Assembly: GCA_022340805.1 (NCBI GenBank)
Contig: JAJDNF010000074.1
Span: 29,247-93,246, forward strand
Direction: 5' to 3'
Length of the DNA stretch: 64,000 nt
Source of the DNA: Chromatiaceae bacterium
GTDB lineage: Bacteria; Pseudomonadota; Gammaproteobacteria; Chromatiales; Chromatiaceae
Shown here: positions 10,349 to 24,155 of the stretch, piece by piece
Position numbering within the stretch: position 1 is the first letter of the stretch
Layout: each line of letters starts with the position of its first letter
The notes under the pieces: generated by a model
The model's input: only the letters and a program-made list of their open reading frames with translations
The model's database searches: none
What the model was told of the DNA's origin: nothing
Program-made: the position numbers and the translations under genes

Positions 10349-10867
10349 ATGATGCAGCGCTGGATGGCCGTCTTGATATTGGGTGCCAGTATTCTTCCGG
10401 GCGCTACGTGGGCCTCGGATGTCACCGTTGCGGTAGTCAATGTCAGCAGGCTGCAAAGTGAGGCTCCGCAGGTTGCGCATGTGCGCGAAAAGATCAAGCA
10501 GGAGTTTGCGGCGCGCGAGGCCAAGGCGATAGAGCAGGGCGAGCAGATTGCGCGGCTGGAAAAACGCCTGTTGAACGATCGGGCGCTGATGACCGAGACG
10601 GAGGTCAAGAACCTGCAGCGCGATATCCGCTCGCGTACGCTGCGCCTGGATAACGCGAAGGAAGAACTGGAGAGCGATCGACGCCTGCGCCTGAGCGAGG
10701 AGATGGATCGTCTGAGGCGGGTGCTGTCCGAGGTGATCGCAGAGGTCGCAACTGCCGAGAAGCTGGATATCGTGTTGGAGAGCGGTGTGACCTGGGCATC
10801 GGACCGCGCCAACATCACCGACAAGGTGCTGGTGCGCATGCGAGAACTCGACCGCGCCGCAAAATAG
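10349..10867 (+). CDS. skp: Periplasmic chaperone Skp/OmpH
   Basis: Trimeric jellyfish-shaped chaperone that carries unfolded outer-membrane proteins to BamA. It has a signal peptide ending ATWA, a short beta body (VTVAVVNVSRLQSEAPQV) and a long charged coiled coil (about residues 45-120). 172 aa. The purine-rich GGGAGGGG (10333-10340) gives good spacing to 10349. It sits between bamA and lpxD as in E. coli. Confidence 0.93.
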   Translation: MMQRWMAVLILGASILPGATWASDVTVAVVNVSRLQSEAPQVAHVREKIKQEFAAREAKAIEQGEQIARLEKRLLNDRALMTETEVKNLQRDIRSRTLRLDNAKEELESDRRLRLSEEMDRLRRVLSEVIAEVATAEKLDIVLESGVTWASDRANITDKVLVRMRELDRAAK

Positions 10868-10879
10868 CAGAGGGCTTCG

Positions 10880-11947
10880 ATGGGCCTAACCCTGAAACAG
10901 TTGGCAGAAGTTTGTGATGCAGAACTGCGCGGTGATCCGGCTCTCGTGGTCGAGCGGATGTCTACACTGCAAGACGCGCAAGCCGGTTCGATTACGTTTC
11001 TCGCCAATCGACGCTACAAATCCTATCTGCGCAACACGGGCGCCTCGGCGGTAATCCTCGGCGCAGACGACGCAGACGACTGCCCGGTCGACTGCCTGGT
11101 CAGCGACAATCCGTATCTGGCACACGCGCGCGTCATGCATGCGCTTTATCCCGAGGTCGAGCCCAGCGTGGGCCTGCACCCCACGGCATTCGTTCATCCG
11201 ACTGCGGACGTGGCGAACACTGCCGAGATCGGTGCAAACAGCTATCTGGGCCCCGGCGTGGTGATCGAGGAAGATGTGCGGATCGGTCCGGGCTGCGTGT
11301 TGCTGGACAATGTGCTGGTCGGCGCAGGTTCCCGGCTGGTCGCGATGGTCACGCTATGTGCGGAGACACGGCTGGGTAAGCGTTGCCTCGTCCATCCGGG
11401 GGCAGTTATCGGCAGCGATGGCTTCGGTATGGCAAACGACCACGGGGCCTGGGTGAAGGTGCCGCAGATCGGGCGCGCCGTTCTTGGCAACGATGTCGAG
11501 GTGGGCTCCTGTTCATCGGTTGACCGTGGGGCCATCGCCGACACGATGATAGCCGACGGCGTGAAGATCGACAGCCAGGTGCATGTCGCGCACAACGTAC
11601 AGATCGGTGAGCACACGGCGATCGCCGGGTGCACAGGGATTGCCGGGTCGGCGCGTATCGGCGCCTATTGCACGCTTGCCGGAGGCGTCGGGATCACCGG
11701 GCACATCGAGCTGGCCGACCATGTGCACGTGTCGGGGGCCTCAGCGGTAATCCGCTCGCTGACCAAGCCGGGCATGTACACTGGCACCGTTCCGGCCATG
11801 GAGCATTCCGCGTGGCTGAAGAACTTTGCCCGCCTGCGGCAGCTGGATGAGCTGGCGCGCCGGGTCAAGAGCCTGGAGCAGGAACTGGCCGTGTTGCGTG
11901 AACGCGACGAATTGCACGAACCGTCCGGGCAGGCGCCTCTAAACTAG
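10880..11947 (+). CDS. lpxD: UDP-3-O-(3-hydroxyacyl)glucosamine N-acyltransferase
   Basis: Third step of lipid A synthesis, N-acylating UDP-3-O-acyl-GlcN from acyl-ACP. A uridine-binding N-domain (1-100) precedes a left-handed beta-helix of hexapeptide repeats (about 105-300). The catalytic-His segment [18 protein letters not shown] and the substrate loop [19 protein letters not shown] are intact. The C-terminus is a short coiled coil. 355 aa. Clustered with fabZ, lpxA and lpxB. Confidence 0.97.
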   Translation: MGLTLKQLAEVCDAELRGDPALVVERMSTLQDAQAGSITFLANRRYKSYLRNTGASAVILGADDADDCPVDCLVSDNPYLAHARVMHALYPEVEPSVGLHPTAFVHPTADVANTAEIGANSYLGPGVVIEEDVRIGPGCVLLDNVLVGAGSRLVAMVTLCAETRLGKRCLVHPGAVIGSDGFGMANDHGAWVKVPQIGRAVLGNDVEVGSCSSVDRGAIADTMIADGVKIDSQVHVAHNVQIGEHTAIAGCTGIAGSARIGAYCTLAGGVGITGHIELADHVHVSGASAVIRSLTKPGMYTGTVPAMEHSAWLKNFARLRQLDELARRVKSLEQELAVLRERDELHEPSGQAPLN

Positions 11948-11994
11948 TCGGCCGGGTCCAACAAAAACAGCTCTTGGAGGTTGTCTTGCACGCC

Positions 11995-12423
11995 ATGGAC
12001 ATTCAGCAAATTCAAAGCCTGCTGCCACACCGATACCCTTTCCTGCTGGTTGATCGGGTACTCGAATGTGAGCCTGGCAAGCGTCTGGTGGCGATGAAGA
12101 ACGTGACCTTCAACGAGCCGTTTTTTCAGGGTCACTTTCCCAGCAAGCCGGTGATGCCGGGGGTGCTGCTGATCGAGGCGATGGCGCAGGCGACGGGCCT
12201 GCTCGCCATGGAGAGCGCCGAGGTGCCGAGAGAGGCGATCTACTACCTGGTCGGGGTCGACAAGGCGCGCTTCAAGCGGCCGGTGGTGCCGGGTGACCAG
12301 CTGATCTTCGATGTCCAGGTGCTGAAACACAAGCGTGAGATCTGGGTGTTTGCAGCAGAGGCCAAGGTCGACGACAGCGTGGTGGCTTCAGCCGAGATCA
12401 TGTGCACAGCGCGGAACCTCTGA
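11995..12423 (+). CDS. fabZ: (3R)-hydroxyacyl-ACP dehydratase FabZ
   Basis: Hotdog-fold dehydratase of fatty-acid elongation that competes with LpxA/LpxD for hydroxyacyl-ACP. The catalytic His is in [14 protein letters not shown] and the catalytic Glu in [14 protein letters not shown]. 142 aa from ATG 11995. GGAGG at 11976-11980 is rather far from that ATG (14 nt), so a TTG at 11986, three codons upstream, is a plausible alternative start. The 3' end overlaps lpxA. Confidence 0.96.
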   Translation: MDIQQIQSLLPHRYPFLLVDRVLECEPGKRLVAMKNVTFNEPFFQGHFPSKPVMPGVLLIEAMAQATGLLAMESAEVPREAIYYLVGVDKARFKRPVVPGDQLIFDVQVLKHKREIWVFAAEAKVDDSVVASAEIMCTARNL

Positions 12424-13196
12424 AGGTGATCGATCCGCGTGCGGTGATCGATCCGGCCGCGGAGCTGGATGAGGCGGTGAGTGTTGGGCCCTTTGCGGTC
12501 ATCGGCGCCGGCGTGAGGATCGGCAAGGGTACCCAGGTCGGTTCGCATGTGGTGATCAAGGGCCTGTGCACGATCGGCGAAGATAATCGCATCTTTCAGT
12601 TCGCGTCGGTCGGCGAGGACCCGCAGGACAAGAAGTACGCGGGCGAGGTGACCCGCCTGGAGATCGGCGACCGCAACCAGATCCGCGAGTTCACCACGAT
12701 CCACCGCGGCACGGCGCAGGACGAGGGCGTGACGCGCATCGGCAATGACAACCTGCTGATGGCCTATACGCATGTGGCGCACGATTGCCGCATCGGCGAC
12801 CACGTGATCATGGCGAACGCGGCCTCGCTCGGTGGTCATGTGCATATCGGCGACTGGGCGATACTTGGGGGCTTCAGCATCGTCCATCAGTTCTGCCATA
12901 TCGGCATGCATTGTTTCACCGCAATGGGCAGCGCGGTCAGCAAGGACGTGCCGCCATACGTGATGGTCGGGGGACATCCGGCGAAACCGCACGGGATCAA
13001 CAGTGAGGGGTTGCGGCGTCGGCAGTTCAGCGCGCAGCAGCTGCAGGCCATCAAGCGTGCGTACAAAACGCTGTACACCTCGGGCCTGCCGCTAGCGGCG
13101 GCGCGCGAGCAGATAACGGCCGCTGCCGAAGGCAGCGCCGAGTTGCGTGTGATCGCCGACTTTCTTGCTGCCAGTGAGCGCAGCATCGTGCGCTGA
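12402..13196 (+). CDS. lpxA: Acyl-ACP:UDP-N-acetylglucosamine O-acyltransferase
   Basis: First committed step of lipid A synthesis. Hexapeptide beta-helix with the catalytic His in [20 protein letters not shown]. The C-terminal helical domain ([11 protein letters not shown] onward) is present. The ATG at 12402 overlaps fabZ by 22 nt. A GTG at 12426, just past the fabZ stop, aligns better with the E. coli N-terminus (M-ID against V-IDPRAV) and may be the true start; the protein is then 256 aa. Confidence 0.96.
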   Translation: MHSAEPLKVIDPRAVIDPAAELDEAVSVGPFAVIGAGVRIGKGTQVGSHVVIKGLCTIGEDNRIFQFASVGEDPQDKKYAGEVTRLEIGDRNQIREFTTIHRGTAQDEGVTRIGNDNLLMAYTHVAHDCRIGDHVIMANAASLGGHVHIGDWAILGGFSIVHQFCHIGMHCFTAMGSAVSKDVPPYVMVGGHPAKPHGINSEGLRRRQFSAQQLQAIKRAYKTLYTSGLPLAAAREQITAAAEGSAELRVIADFLAASERSIVR

Positions 13197-13210
13197 CCGG
13201 GTCTCCGGCA

Positions 13211-14368
13211 GTGACACTTCGAATCGGTATCGTCGCGGCCGAGCCCTCCGGCGATCTGCTCGCCGCCGGGCTGATGGATGCGCTGCGTGAGCAGCTGCCC
13301 GGCGCGCAGTTCGAGGGTATAGCAGGGCCGCTGATGCAGGCCAGCGGGATCGACCAGTGGGAACCCATGGACAGCCTGTCGGTGATGGGTCTGTTCGAGG
13401 TGCTGCGGCACCTGCCACGCCTGCTGCGGCTGCGCTCGTCCGTACTCGCACGCTGGCGCGCCAAGCCGCCGGCGGTGTTCATCGGGGTCGATGCGCCGGA
13501 CTTCAATCTGACCCTGGAGGAAAGGCTGCGTGCGCTGGGTGTGCCGACAGTGCACTACGTCAGCCCGACCGTCTGGGCGTGGCGCACCGGGCGAGTGCGC
13601 AAGATCCGCCGCGCCGTCGATCTGCTGTTGACCATCTTCCCGTTCGAGACCGAGTTTCTCGCCCGGTACCAGGTGCAGGCGCACTACGTGGGTCATCCAC
13701 TGGCCGGTGCGATGCCGCTGCAACCCGATCGCGCCGGCGCGCGTGCCGGCCTTGGCCTGGACGCGCACCGGCCGGTGCTGGCGCTGCTGCCCGGTAGCCG
13801 GCGCGGCGAGGTCAGCCGCCTGGCCCGGCCGTTTCTGCACACCGCGGTCGCGTTGCGCCGTGACCTGCCCGACCTCCAGGTCGCGGTGCCCGTGGTCAAC
13901 CAGGCCACCCGGCAGCTGTTCGAACAGGCCTGGCACGAGGTCGCGCCGGACCTGCCGATCAAGGTCTCGCAGGGCGGCACGCGCGAGGTGCTGGCCGCGG
14001 CCGACGTTGTGCTGGTTGCCTCCGGTACCGCGACCTTCGAGGCCTTGTTGAGCAAACGACCGATGGTGGTCGGCTACAAGGTCAACGGCGCCACCTATGC
14101 GCTGGCCAGGCTGTTCAGGCTGGTCAAGGTCGAGCACGTGGCAATGGCGAATCTGCTGGCCGGCGAGGGCCTGGCGCCGGAACTGATTCAGCGCGCCTGT
14201 ACGCCGGACCGGCTGCTGCCGCCGCTGCGTGCTTTCTTCCGCGACGCCGGGCTGCGCGCCCGTATCGCACAACGCTACGCCGCGATCCACGAACAGTTGC
14301 GCGGCGACACCAACCGCGAGGCGGCGCGCGCAGTGGTCGATCTGCTCAAGAGTCGCGGCCTTGTCTGA
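13211..14368 (+). CDS. lpxB: Lipid A disaccharide synthase
   Basis: Membrane-associated GT19 transferase joining UDP-diacyl-GlcN and lipid X. Motifs [60 protein letters not shown] and [11 protein letters not shown] are all present. 385 aa, GTG start. Last gene of the lpxD-fabZ-lpxA-lpxB block; its 3' end overlaps rnhB. Confidence 0.97.
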   Translation: MTLRIGIVAAEPSGDLLAAGLMDALREQLPGAQFEGIAGPLMQASGIDQWEPMDSLSVMGLFEVLRHLPRLLRLRSSVLARWRAKPPAVFIGVDAPDFNLTLEERLRALGVPTVHYVSPTVWAWRTGRVRKIRRAVDLLLTIFPFETEFLARYQVQAHYVGHPLAGAMPLQPDRAGARAGLGLDAHRPVLALLPGSRRGEVSRLARPFLHTAVALRRDLPDLQVAVPVVNQATRQLFEQAWHEVAPDLPIKVSQGGTREVLAAADVVLVASGTATFEALLSKRPMVVGYKVNGATYALARLFRLVKVEHVAMANLLAGEGLAPELIQRACTPDRLLPPLRAFFRDAGLRARIAQRYAAIHEQLRGDTNREAARAVVDLLKSRGLV

Positions 14369-14930
14369 GATACTTGTGTGCGGCATCGATGAGGTCGGCC
14401 GCGGTCCGCTGGCCGGTCCGGTCGTGGCCGCGGCGGTTATCCTCGATCCGGCGCGGCCGATCGTCGGACTGGCCGACTCGAAGAGGCTCTCCGAACGGCG
14501 CCGCGATGCGCTGTTCGACGAGATCCGCGCCAAGGCGCTGGCCTGGTCGCTGGGGCGTGCCGAGGTCGCCGAGATCGATGCGCTGAACATCCTGCAGGCC
14601 AGCCTGCTGGCGATGCAGCGGGCGGTACTGGGTCTGCAGCCGGTCCCGCGCGCGGCGCTGGTCGATGGCAACAGGCTGCCGAAGCTGCCCTGCCCGGGTC
14701 GTGCGATCGTCGGTGGTGACGCCAGCGAGCCATGTATCTCGGCGGCATCGATCATCGCCAAGGTGGCGCGCGACCGCGAGATGGTCGCGTTGGACAAGCA
14801 GTATCCCGGTTATGGTCTGGCGCGGCACAAAGGCTACCCGACCAAGGTGCACCTGGAGGCATTGCGCGCGCTCGGGGTGAGTGTGATCCACAGGCGCTCA
14901 TTTGCGCCGGTACGTCGCCTGATTGAGTAA
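14361..14930 (+). CDS. rnhB: Ribonuclease HII
   Basis: Removes ribonucleotides and RNA primers from RNA-DNA hybrids. The active-site [19 protein letters not shown] carries the first Asp-Glu pair, later acidic residues lie in LVDGN and [18 protein letters not shown], and [13 protein letters not shown] is typical. 189 aa from a TTG at 14361 overlapping lpxB by 8 nt; a GTG at 14376 is the alternative. The N-terminus is slightly shorter than in E. coli. Confidence 0.94.
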   Translation: MSEILVCGIDEVGRGPLAGPVVAAAVILDPARPIVGLADSKRLSERRRDALFDEIRAKALAWSLGRAEVAEIDALNILQASLLAMQRAVLGLQPVPRAALVDGNRLPKLPCPGRAIVGGDASEPCISAASIIAKVARDREMVALDKQYPGYGLARHKGYPTKVHLEALRALGVSVIHRRSFAPVRRLIE

Positions 14931-15062
14931 AATCGCGCACGATTGCGTATTTTCGGCCGGCGTTCTGCGTACCGCAATGGACCCACGGCGATCCGCCGCG
15001 GCGCGGTGGCGGTCGATCGACCGGCAGGGTATTCTCTGCTCATTCCTTCGCCCTCCTGAGTG

Positions 15063-18647
<3,585 letters not shown>

Positions 18648-18738
18648 GCGTGCGGCGAATCTGCCCGGCACGCCGCTGCGACACGGCCCGATAAGGTATG
18701 ATTGGGAGCGATTGGGCCGCTTTTAGCGATAAGCAAAG

Positions 18739-19695
18739 ATGAACCTTGATTTTCTCGAATTCGAGCAACCGATCGCCGAACTGCAGGCCAAGATCGAAGA
18801 GTTGCGTCTGGTCGGCAATGACAACGAGATCAACATCCAGGAAGAGATCGAACGCCTGGAGGGCAAGAGCCGCTCGCTGACCGAGTCGATATTCTCCAAT
18901 CTGACGCCCTGGCAGATCTCCCAGCTGGCGCGTCATCCGCTGCGCCCGTACACGCTCGACTATCTGTCGCAGATCGTCGACGACTTCGAGGAACTGCACG
19001 GTGACCGCGCGTTTGCCGACGACAAGGCGATCGTCGGCGGATTGGGCCGTCTCGATGGGCGGCCGGTGATGCTGATCGGGCACCAGAAGGGTCGCGACAC
19101 CAAGGAGAAGATCAGCCGCAATTTCGGTATGCCGCGCCCCGAGGGCTATCGTAAGGCGCTGCGCCTGATGCGCATGGCGGAACGCTTTAGCCTGCCGGTC
19201 CTGACCTTCATCGACACGCCCGGCGCCTACCCGGGGGTGGGTGCCGAGGAGCGTGGCCAGAGCGAGGCGATCGCCCGCAACCTGTTCGAGATGGCCGGGC
19301 TGCGGACCCCGATCGTGGCCACCGTGATCGGCGAGGGTGGGTCCGGTGGTGCGCTGGCGATCGGTGTTGCCGATCGTCTGCTGATGCTGCAGTACAGCAC
19401 CTACTCGGTGATCTCGCCTGAGGGTTGCGCATCGATCCTGTGGAAGGATGCCGAAAAGGCCCCGCTGGCTGCCGAGGCGATGGCCATAACCTCCAAGCAC
19501 CTCAAAGATTTCAAGCTGATCGACGAGATCGTCCCCGAACCGCTCGGTGGTGGGCACCGTGACCCGGCCGCGGTCGCTCGCAACCTGAAGAAGGCCCTGC
19601 TGAGCGCGCTGGACAGCGTGTGCGAGCAGCCCGTCGACCGCCTGCTCGAGCAGCGCTACGAGCGTTTGATGTCGTACGGTGTCGTCTCACGCTAA
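18739..19695 (+). CDS. accA: Acetyl-CoA carboxylase carboxyltransferase subunit alpha
   Basis: With AccD it transfers the carboxyl group from biotin to acetyl-CoA, the first step of fatty-acid synthesis. The coiled N-terminus [19 protein letters not shown] and the crotonase-type segments [21 protein letters not shown] and [15 protein letters not shown] are present. 318 aa. A TATGAT hexamer at 18697 could be a local -10 element, but no matching -35 was found. Confidence 0.97.
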   Translation: MNLDFLEFEQPIAELQAKIEELRLVGNDNEINIQEEIERLEGKSRSLTESIFSNLTPWQISQLARHPLRPYTLDYLSQIVDDFEELHGDRAFADDKAIVGGLGRLDGRPVMLIGHQKGRDTKEKISRNFGMPRPEGYRKALRLMRMAERFSLPVLTFIDTPGAYPGVGAEERGQSEAIARNLFEMAGLRTPIVATVIGEGGSGGALAIGVADRLLMLQYSTYSVISPEGCASILWKDAEKAPLAAEAMAITSKHLKDFKLIDEIVPEPLGGGHRDPAAVARNLKKALLSALDSVCEQPVDRLLEQRYERLMSYGVVSR

Positions 19696-21031
19696 CGTCC
19701 CTCCGCGGAAGCTCGAGCCGGCTGTGCTGCTCGAGCTGCTCGACCAGCGGCTCCCCAGACCCGACCACTACTGGATCGCCTTCAGCGGCGGCCTCGACTC
19801 GAGTGTGCTGCTGCATGCGCTGGCCGGATTGCGCGACCGCCTCGCGGCGCCGCTGTCGGCCATCCATATCGATCACCGCCTGCAGGCCCGCTCCGCCGAG
19901 TGGGCGGTTCACTGTCGCCGGCAATGCGCCGCGCTGGGTATCCCGCTGAGCGATATCGTCGTCGATGCGGCACCACGGCCCGGCGAGAGTCCGGAGGCCG
20001 CCGCGCGCGGCGCGCGCTACCAGGCCATTGCCGCTGCGCTCGGCCCGCGCGCGATGCTGCTGACTGCGCACCATCGCGACGATCAGGCCGAAACCCTGCT
20101 GCTACAACTGCTGCGCGGCGCCGGGGTCGATGGCCTGGCCGCAATGCCGCTCGTGCGCGCCTGGCACGATGGCTGGCACGCCCGCCCGCTGCTCGATCTG
20201 CCGCGGGCCGCACTGCGTGCCTGGGCGGTCGCCGCGCGACTGCACTGGATCGAGGATCCCAGCAATGCCGAATCGCTTGCCGATCGCAACTACCTCCGCC
20301 ACCAGGTGATACCGGCGTTGCGCGCACGCTGGCCGGCTGCAGCCGCAAACATCGCGCACAGCGCCGCGCTGTGCGGCGAGGCGGCAGACCTGCTGCTGCA
20401 ACAGACACGGCGCGACCTGGCCGCCACGCTGAGTGTGGACGGCCGATATCTGCGCATTGACCTGCTGCGCCGCTTCAGTCCCGCCGCGGCGCGCAATCTC
20501 GTGCGTCTCTGGCTTCGCACCCGGGGCGTGCCGCCGCTGCCTCGCCGGCGCCTGCATGGCGCCATCGATCAGCTGTGCAATGCCCGCCCGGACGCCGCGG
20601 TATGTATCAGCTGGTCGGGCGGTGAGCTGCGGCGCTTTCGCGACCAGGCATGGCTGGTTTCGGGAGGCCCCGGCGAGCCGCCTACCGGCCTCATCGAGTG
20701 GCAGGGCGAGCAGCTCGCCCTGGGCGCGGGTCTTGGTGTGCTGCGCCGTCGGCTGATGCCCGGTGGCATCGACACACGCCGCTGGCAGCAGGGCCGGGTT
20801 CAGATCGGCTTTCGCAATGCCGGCCTGCGCTGCCAGCCGGTCGGCCGGGCGGGTAGCCGGACCTTCAAGAAGATTGCCCAGCAGTTCGCGATCCCACCCT
20901 GGCTGCGCGACCGCATGCCGCTCATCTACATCGACGGTGAGCTGGCCGCGATCCCAAATGCCTGCGTCTGCGAGCCATACGCGGCAGCGCAGGGCCAGAG
21001 CGGTTGGGTAGTCGAGTGGATCCACGACTGA
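19679..21031 (+). CDS. tilS: tRNA(Ile)-lysidine synthetase
   Basis: Converts C34 of tRNA-Ile(CAU) to lysidine, using ATP. The P-loop reads [23 protein letters not shown] and [23 protein letters not shown] follow, and the C-terminal domains include [25 protein letters not shown]. 450 aa. The GTG at 19679 overlaps the end of accA by 17 nt. Follows accA as in many gammaproteobacteria. Confidence 0.94.
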   Translation: MSSHANVPPRKLEPAVLLELLDQRLPRPDHYWIAFSGGLDSSVLLHALAGLRDRLAAPLSAIHIDHRLQARSAEWAVHCRRQCAALGIPLSDIVVDAAPRPGESPEAAARGARYQAIAAALGPRAMLLTAHHRDDQAETLLLQLLRGAGVDGLAAMPLVRAWHDGWHARPLLDLPRAALRAWAVAARLHWIEDPSNAESLADRNYLRHQVIPALRARWPAAAANIAHSAALCGEAADLLLQQTRRDLAATLSVDGRYLRIDLLRRFSPAAARNLVRLWLRTRGVPPLPRRRLHGAIDQLCNARPDAAVCISWSGGELRRFRDQAWLVSGGPGEPPTGLIEWQGEQLALGAGLGVLRRRLMPGGIDTRRWQQGRVQIGFRNAGLRCQPVGRAGSRTFKKIAQQFAIPPWLRDRMPLIYIDGELAAIPNACVCEPYAAAQGQSGWVVEWIHD

Positions 21032-21194
21032 GGCAGCGGCGACGCGTAGAACCAGCCTGCAGGTTCTTCGCATATGCATGTATTGCCTAAAGATTCTGTG
21101 ACGATCGTCGCTATGTTGGCTGAGCGGGGGCACATCTCCTTCACTGGGAGTGATCGCCGTCTCGGCATAGTGACAGGAGATTCTGGAGTCTCGT

Positions 21195-21680
21195 ATGAAA
21201 AAACAAGCTGGCTTCACCCTCGTTGAACTGGTGGTTGTGATCATCATTCTCGGCATCCTGGCGGCAACGGCGCTGCCTCGTTTTATGAATGTACAGACAC
21301 AGGCGCACCAGGCGGCAGTCGATGGCGCCGCCGGTGGCTTCGGAGCAGGCGTGGCGATGTACCGCGCCCAGTGGGTGGCCAACGGCCACAACGCGGCCCA
21401 GGCCGACGTCGCCAATTTTGGTGATGGCACGGTCGATTCGAATGCGGCGGGCTGGCCGGTGGGTACCGGTGACAATGCCACGATCGCCGATGCCGCGGAC
21501 TGTGTCGAGGTCTGGAACGGCGTGATGCAGAATCCGCCCACGGTCGCCACGGCCGCAGGTTCCGACTACCTGGCGACCGCCGCCGGGCAGGTCTGTACCT
21601 TTGCGTACAACGGTGACACGGCGGGCCGTGCGATTACCTACACGGCGTCGAACGGTTCGCTCGCGGTGAACAATCCGTAA
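21195..21680 (+). CDS. Type IV pilin, MSHA-type (MshA/MshB-like)
   Basis: Secreted pilin subunit. It has a short basic leader MKKQAG, a predicted prepilin-peptidase cut before FTLVE with Glu at +5, and a hydrophobic N-terminal helix ([20 protein letters not shown]). The globular domain has two Cys residues that could form the pilin disulfide. 161 aa. A purine-rich GACAGGAG lies upstream of the ATG. It heads a cluster of pilin-like genes ordered like the mshACDOPQ genes of Vibrio; whether it corresponds to MshA or MshB cannot be settled by eye. Confidence 0.85.
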   Translation: MKKQAGFTLVELVVVIIILGILAATALPRFMNVQTQAHQAAVDGAAGGFGAGVAMYRAQWVANGHNAAQADVANFGDGTVDSNAAGWPVGTGDNATIADAADCVEVWNGVMQNPPTVATAAGSDYLATAAGQVCTFAYNGDTAGRAITYTASNGSLAVNNP

Positions 21681-21711
21681 GACTGCCCGGACATGTTTCC
21701 CTGAACGGACG

Positions 21712-22236
21712 ATGAATCGCATTGCATGCAGACCAGAAACGCGGCCCCAGGGCCGCGTTTCTGGTCTGTTATGGGCACAGTCCGGCTACACCGTGATCGA
21801 GCTCGCGGTGGTGATCGTCCTGCTCGGTATCGTGGCTGCGAATGCGATGCCACGTTTTTTCACCGCGAGCCGGTTCGAGGCACTCGGCTTCACTGATGCG
21901 GTTGTGGCGGCTGCTAGCTATGCGCAGAAGGTGGCACTCGCCACGCGCTGCGACACCCGCCTACACGTGACGGCCACCGGATACCAGTTGCTGCAGCGCC
22001 AGATCGATTGCACAGCGGGTGCATTCACCCGTGCGGTTGTTCAGCCGGGTGGTGGCAACTGGAGTGGGACTGCTCCAGCGGGTGTCGCGGTCGGTGGCCT
22101 GGACGTCTATTTCGATTCGCAGGGGCGGCCTCACGATGCGTCGAGCGGCACGCTGCTCAGCGCCCCGCAAACCGTCAGCATCGGCGCCAGGAACGTAACG
22201 GTGGAGCACACCACCGGATACGTCCACGCGGGTTGA
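21712..22236 (+). CDS. Minor pseudopilin, MshC-like
   Basis: Type IV pilin-like protein with the class III signal SG/YTVIELAVVIVLLGIVAANAMPRF. The only canonical start (ATG 21712) gives an unusually long 25-residue leader with a weak ribosome-binding site. The first 20 codons coincide with a perfect hairpin (21731-21766), so expression may be attenuated. 174 aa. Likely initiates or caps the pilus as MSHA minor pilins do; this role is inferred from family and position. Confidence 0.75.
   Translation: MNRIACRPETRPQGRVSGLLWAQSGYTVIELAVVIVLLGIVAANAMPRFFTASRFEALGFTDAVVAAASYAQKVALATRCDTRLHVTATGYQLLQRQIDCTAGAFTRAVVQPGGGNWSGTAPAGVAVGGLDVYFDSQGRPHDASSGTLLSAPQTVSIGARNVTVEHTTGYVHAG
21731..21766 (+). 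terminator. Perfect 16-bp stem-loop downstream of the pilin gene
   Basis: GACCAGAAACGCGGCC (21731-21746) pairs perfectly with 21751-21766 around a CCAG loop. It begins 50 nt after the pilin stop codon but lies inside the leader of the next pseudopilin. The following TGTTAT is a poor U tract, so it may stabilise the pilin mRNA or act as an attenuator, not a full terminator. Confidence 0.6.
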
Positions 22237-22238
22237 TC

Positions 22239-22697
22239 ATGCAACGCCAGCATGGTGCAACACTGATCGAGCTGGTGGTCTCCATCGTGATCATCTCTGT
22301 CACGCTGAGCAGCGTAATGATGCTGATCGTGCGCACCAGTGCAAGCAGTGCCGACCCGCTGCTACGTACCCAGGCCATCGCGATTGCCGAATCGTATATG
22401 GAAGAGATCCTCACACAGCCGCTCACGGATCCTTCCGGCGGCGACACGGGCGGCCCTGAGACCGGCGAGGTCCGCGCAACCTTCGATGACGTCACCGACT
22501 ATCACGGACTGTCCGATACCGGCGGTGCCGCCGACCAGACGGGCAGCGCGATTGCGGGACTCGAGGGCTACAATGTCGCGGTCAATGTCACCAGCACCGC
22601 GCTCAACGGCGCCCCCGCAAGGCGCATCGAGGTAGTCGTCACCTACGACGGCGAAGCCGGTTTCGCGTTCCCGCTGGCCGCCTACAGGATGAATTGA
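22239..22697 (+). CDS. Minor pseudopilin, MshD-like
   Basis: 152-aa protein starting with a short leader MQRQHG and the pilin helix ATLIELVVSIVIISVTLSSVMM, with Glu at +5. The segment IAIAESYMEEILTQPLTDPSGGDTG matches the MshD/PilV-type conserved region that follows the helix. The residue after the cleavage Gly is Ala where Phe or Met is more usual. Starts 2 nt after the previous stop, so probably co-transcribed. Confidence 0.8.
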   Translation: MQRQHGATLIELVVSIVIISVTLSSVMMLIVRTSASSADPLLRTQAIAIAESYMEEILTQPLTDPSGGDTGGPETGEVRATFDDVTDYHGLSDTGGAADQTGSAIAGLEGYNVAVNVTSTALNGAPARRIEVVVTYDGEAGFAFPLAAYRMN

Positions 22698-22698
22698 C

Positions 22699-23670
22699 GT
22701 GATCCCGGTCGCGCAATCCAGGGGTATCCGCCCGAGGCGACGTGACGGTCTGCCGCTGCGCAGCCCTTGCATGCCGTCGCGCGGACAGTGCGGCTTCACA
22801 CTGATCGAGATGATCATCGTGATCATCGTCAGCGGCGCGCTGTCGATGGTGGTCACGCAGTTCATCACGGCACCTGTCGACGCCTACGTGGATCAGAGCC
22901 GCCGGGCACGGCTGGTCGACATCGCACAAGGTGCGACGGATCGTATCGCGCGCGATGTGCAGCAGGCGCTGCCCAACAGCATCAGGGTTGGTTGTGCTGG
23001 TGCCTGCGTGGAGCTTCTGCATGTCGTGACTGGCGGACGCTACCGCGCGGGCCCGCCCGGCGATGAGTTGAGCTTTCTGCCGGTCGACGCGGATACCGAC
23101 TTCGACGTGCTCGGTCCATTCAGCGCCTATGCTGATTTGGCCACCTCGGCATCTGCATCCGCCTGTATCGACGGCACTGCCGCCTGTGTGTCGATCTACA
23201 ATACCGGCCAGCCGGGCACGGATGCATGGAACTCGGATCACATCGGCGGCGCCTGGCGTCCCGACAACCTGGCCACTCTGAGCGCGGTGACCGCCACTTC
23301 CGTCGCATTCATCAATACGGATTTCGCCAGCGGAGCCCCGGTGTTCCCGGCCGCCTCGCCCGACCGGCGCTTTTACATCGTGGATACGCCGGTCAGCTAT
23401 CTGTGCGACCCGGCCGCGGGCACCCTGCGCCGCTACGTGGGATACAGCCTCACGCATCCGCACTCCGCCGCGGACGAGCACGCGGAGCTGGTCGCACTGA
23501 GCAATCCGGCCGAGTTCTCGCTGGTGGCGGACAGGGTCTCCGCATGCAGTTTCGCGTACACGGCCGGTACGCCAACCCGCAATGGCGTGCTGCGGCTGCG
23601 GGTGGCTATTGCCGAGGCGGGCGAGGGCGTCACCCTGTTCGAGCAGGTGCACGTGCCGAACATGCCATGA
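22699..23670 (+). CDS. Minor pseudopilin, MshO-like
   Basis: 323 aa from a GTG at 22699; an ATG at 22771 giving leader MPSRGQCG before FTLIEMIIVIIVSGALSMVV is equally likely and yields 299 aa. The region AYVDQSRRARLVDIAQGATDRIARDVQQALPNS is the PilW/MshO-type amphipathic helix. The rest is a large globular domain. The stop overlaps the next gene (ATGA). Confidence 0.78.
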   Translation: MIPVAQSRGIRPRRRDGLPLRSPCMPSRGQCGFTLIEMIIVIIVSGALSMVVTQFITAPVDAYVDQSRRARLVDIAQGATDRIARDVQQALPNSIRVGCAGACVELLHVVTGGRYRAGPPGDELSFLPVDADTDFDVLGPFSAYADLATSASASACIDGTAACVSIYNTGQPGTDAWNSDHIGGAWRPDNLATLSAVTATSVAFINTDFASGAPVFPAASPDRRFYIVDTPVSYLCDPAAGTLRRYVGYSLTHPHSAADEHAELVALSNPAEFSLVADRVSACSFAYTAGTPTRNGVLRLRVAIAEAGEGVTLFEQVHVPNMP

Positions 23671-24155
23671 AGACGATATCCGGGATCAGCTGCGTCAATC
23701 TACGCTGTGCCTGCGGCAGGCTGCCGGCGGGCGCCGCAATCAGTGCCGTGGCGCTACGTCAACAGATGTCCGGGATGCGTGGCTTTAGCCTGATATCCAC
23801 GCTATTCCTGCTGGTCGTCGTGTCGAGCCTGGCGGCCTACATGGTCAGCCTTGCCACCGCACAGCATACGGCGAGCGCGCTTTCCGCACAGTACTCGCGT
23901 GCGCGGTATGCGGCGGCGAGCGGCCTCGAGTGGGTAGCCTATGAAATTCACAGCAACCCCGGGGCCTGTCCGCCCGTGCCGACCAGCTTCACCGCGGAGG
24001 GGTTCAGCATCGTCTTGAAGGCCTGCGCGCGGAATGCGGTTACGGAGTCGGGCGGGAACTATGCCTTGTACGACGTCACTGTTGCTGCTAGCCGCGGCAG
24101 CTTTGGTAGTCCGGATTATGTCAGTCGATCTTTCCGGGCGACAATCAATGAATAG
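23667..24155 (+). CDS. MshP-like pilus biogenesis protein
   Basis: 162-aa protein. A long basic N-terminus leads to MRGFSLISTLFLLVVVSSLAAYMV, a pilin-like helix without Glu at +5, followed by the MshP/PilX-type segment YSRARYAAASGLEWVAYEI. This pattern matches MshP, a minor component lacking the usual Glu. The start overlaps the previous stop by 4 nt, and the 3' end overlaps the next gene by 8 nt. Confidence 0.75.
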   Translation: MKTISGISCVNLRCACGRLPAGAAISAVALRQQMSGMRGFSLISTLFLLVVVSSLAAYMVSLATAQHTASALSAQYSRARYAAASGLEWVAYEIHSNPGACPPVPTSFTAEGFSIVLKACARNAVTESGGNYALYDVTVAASRGSFGSPDYVSRSFRATINE

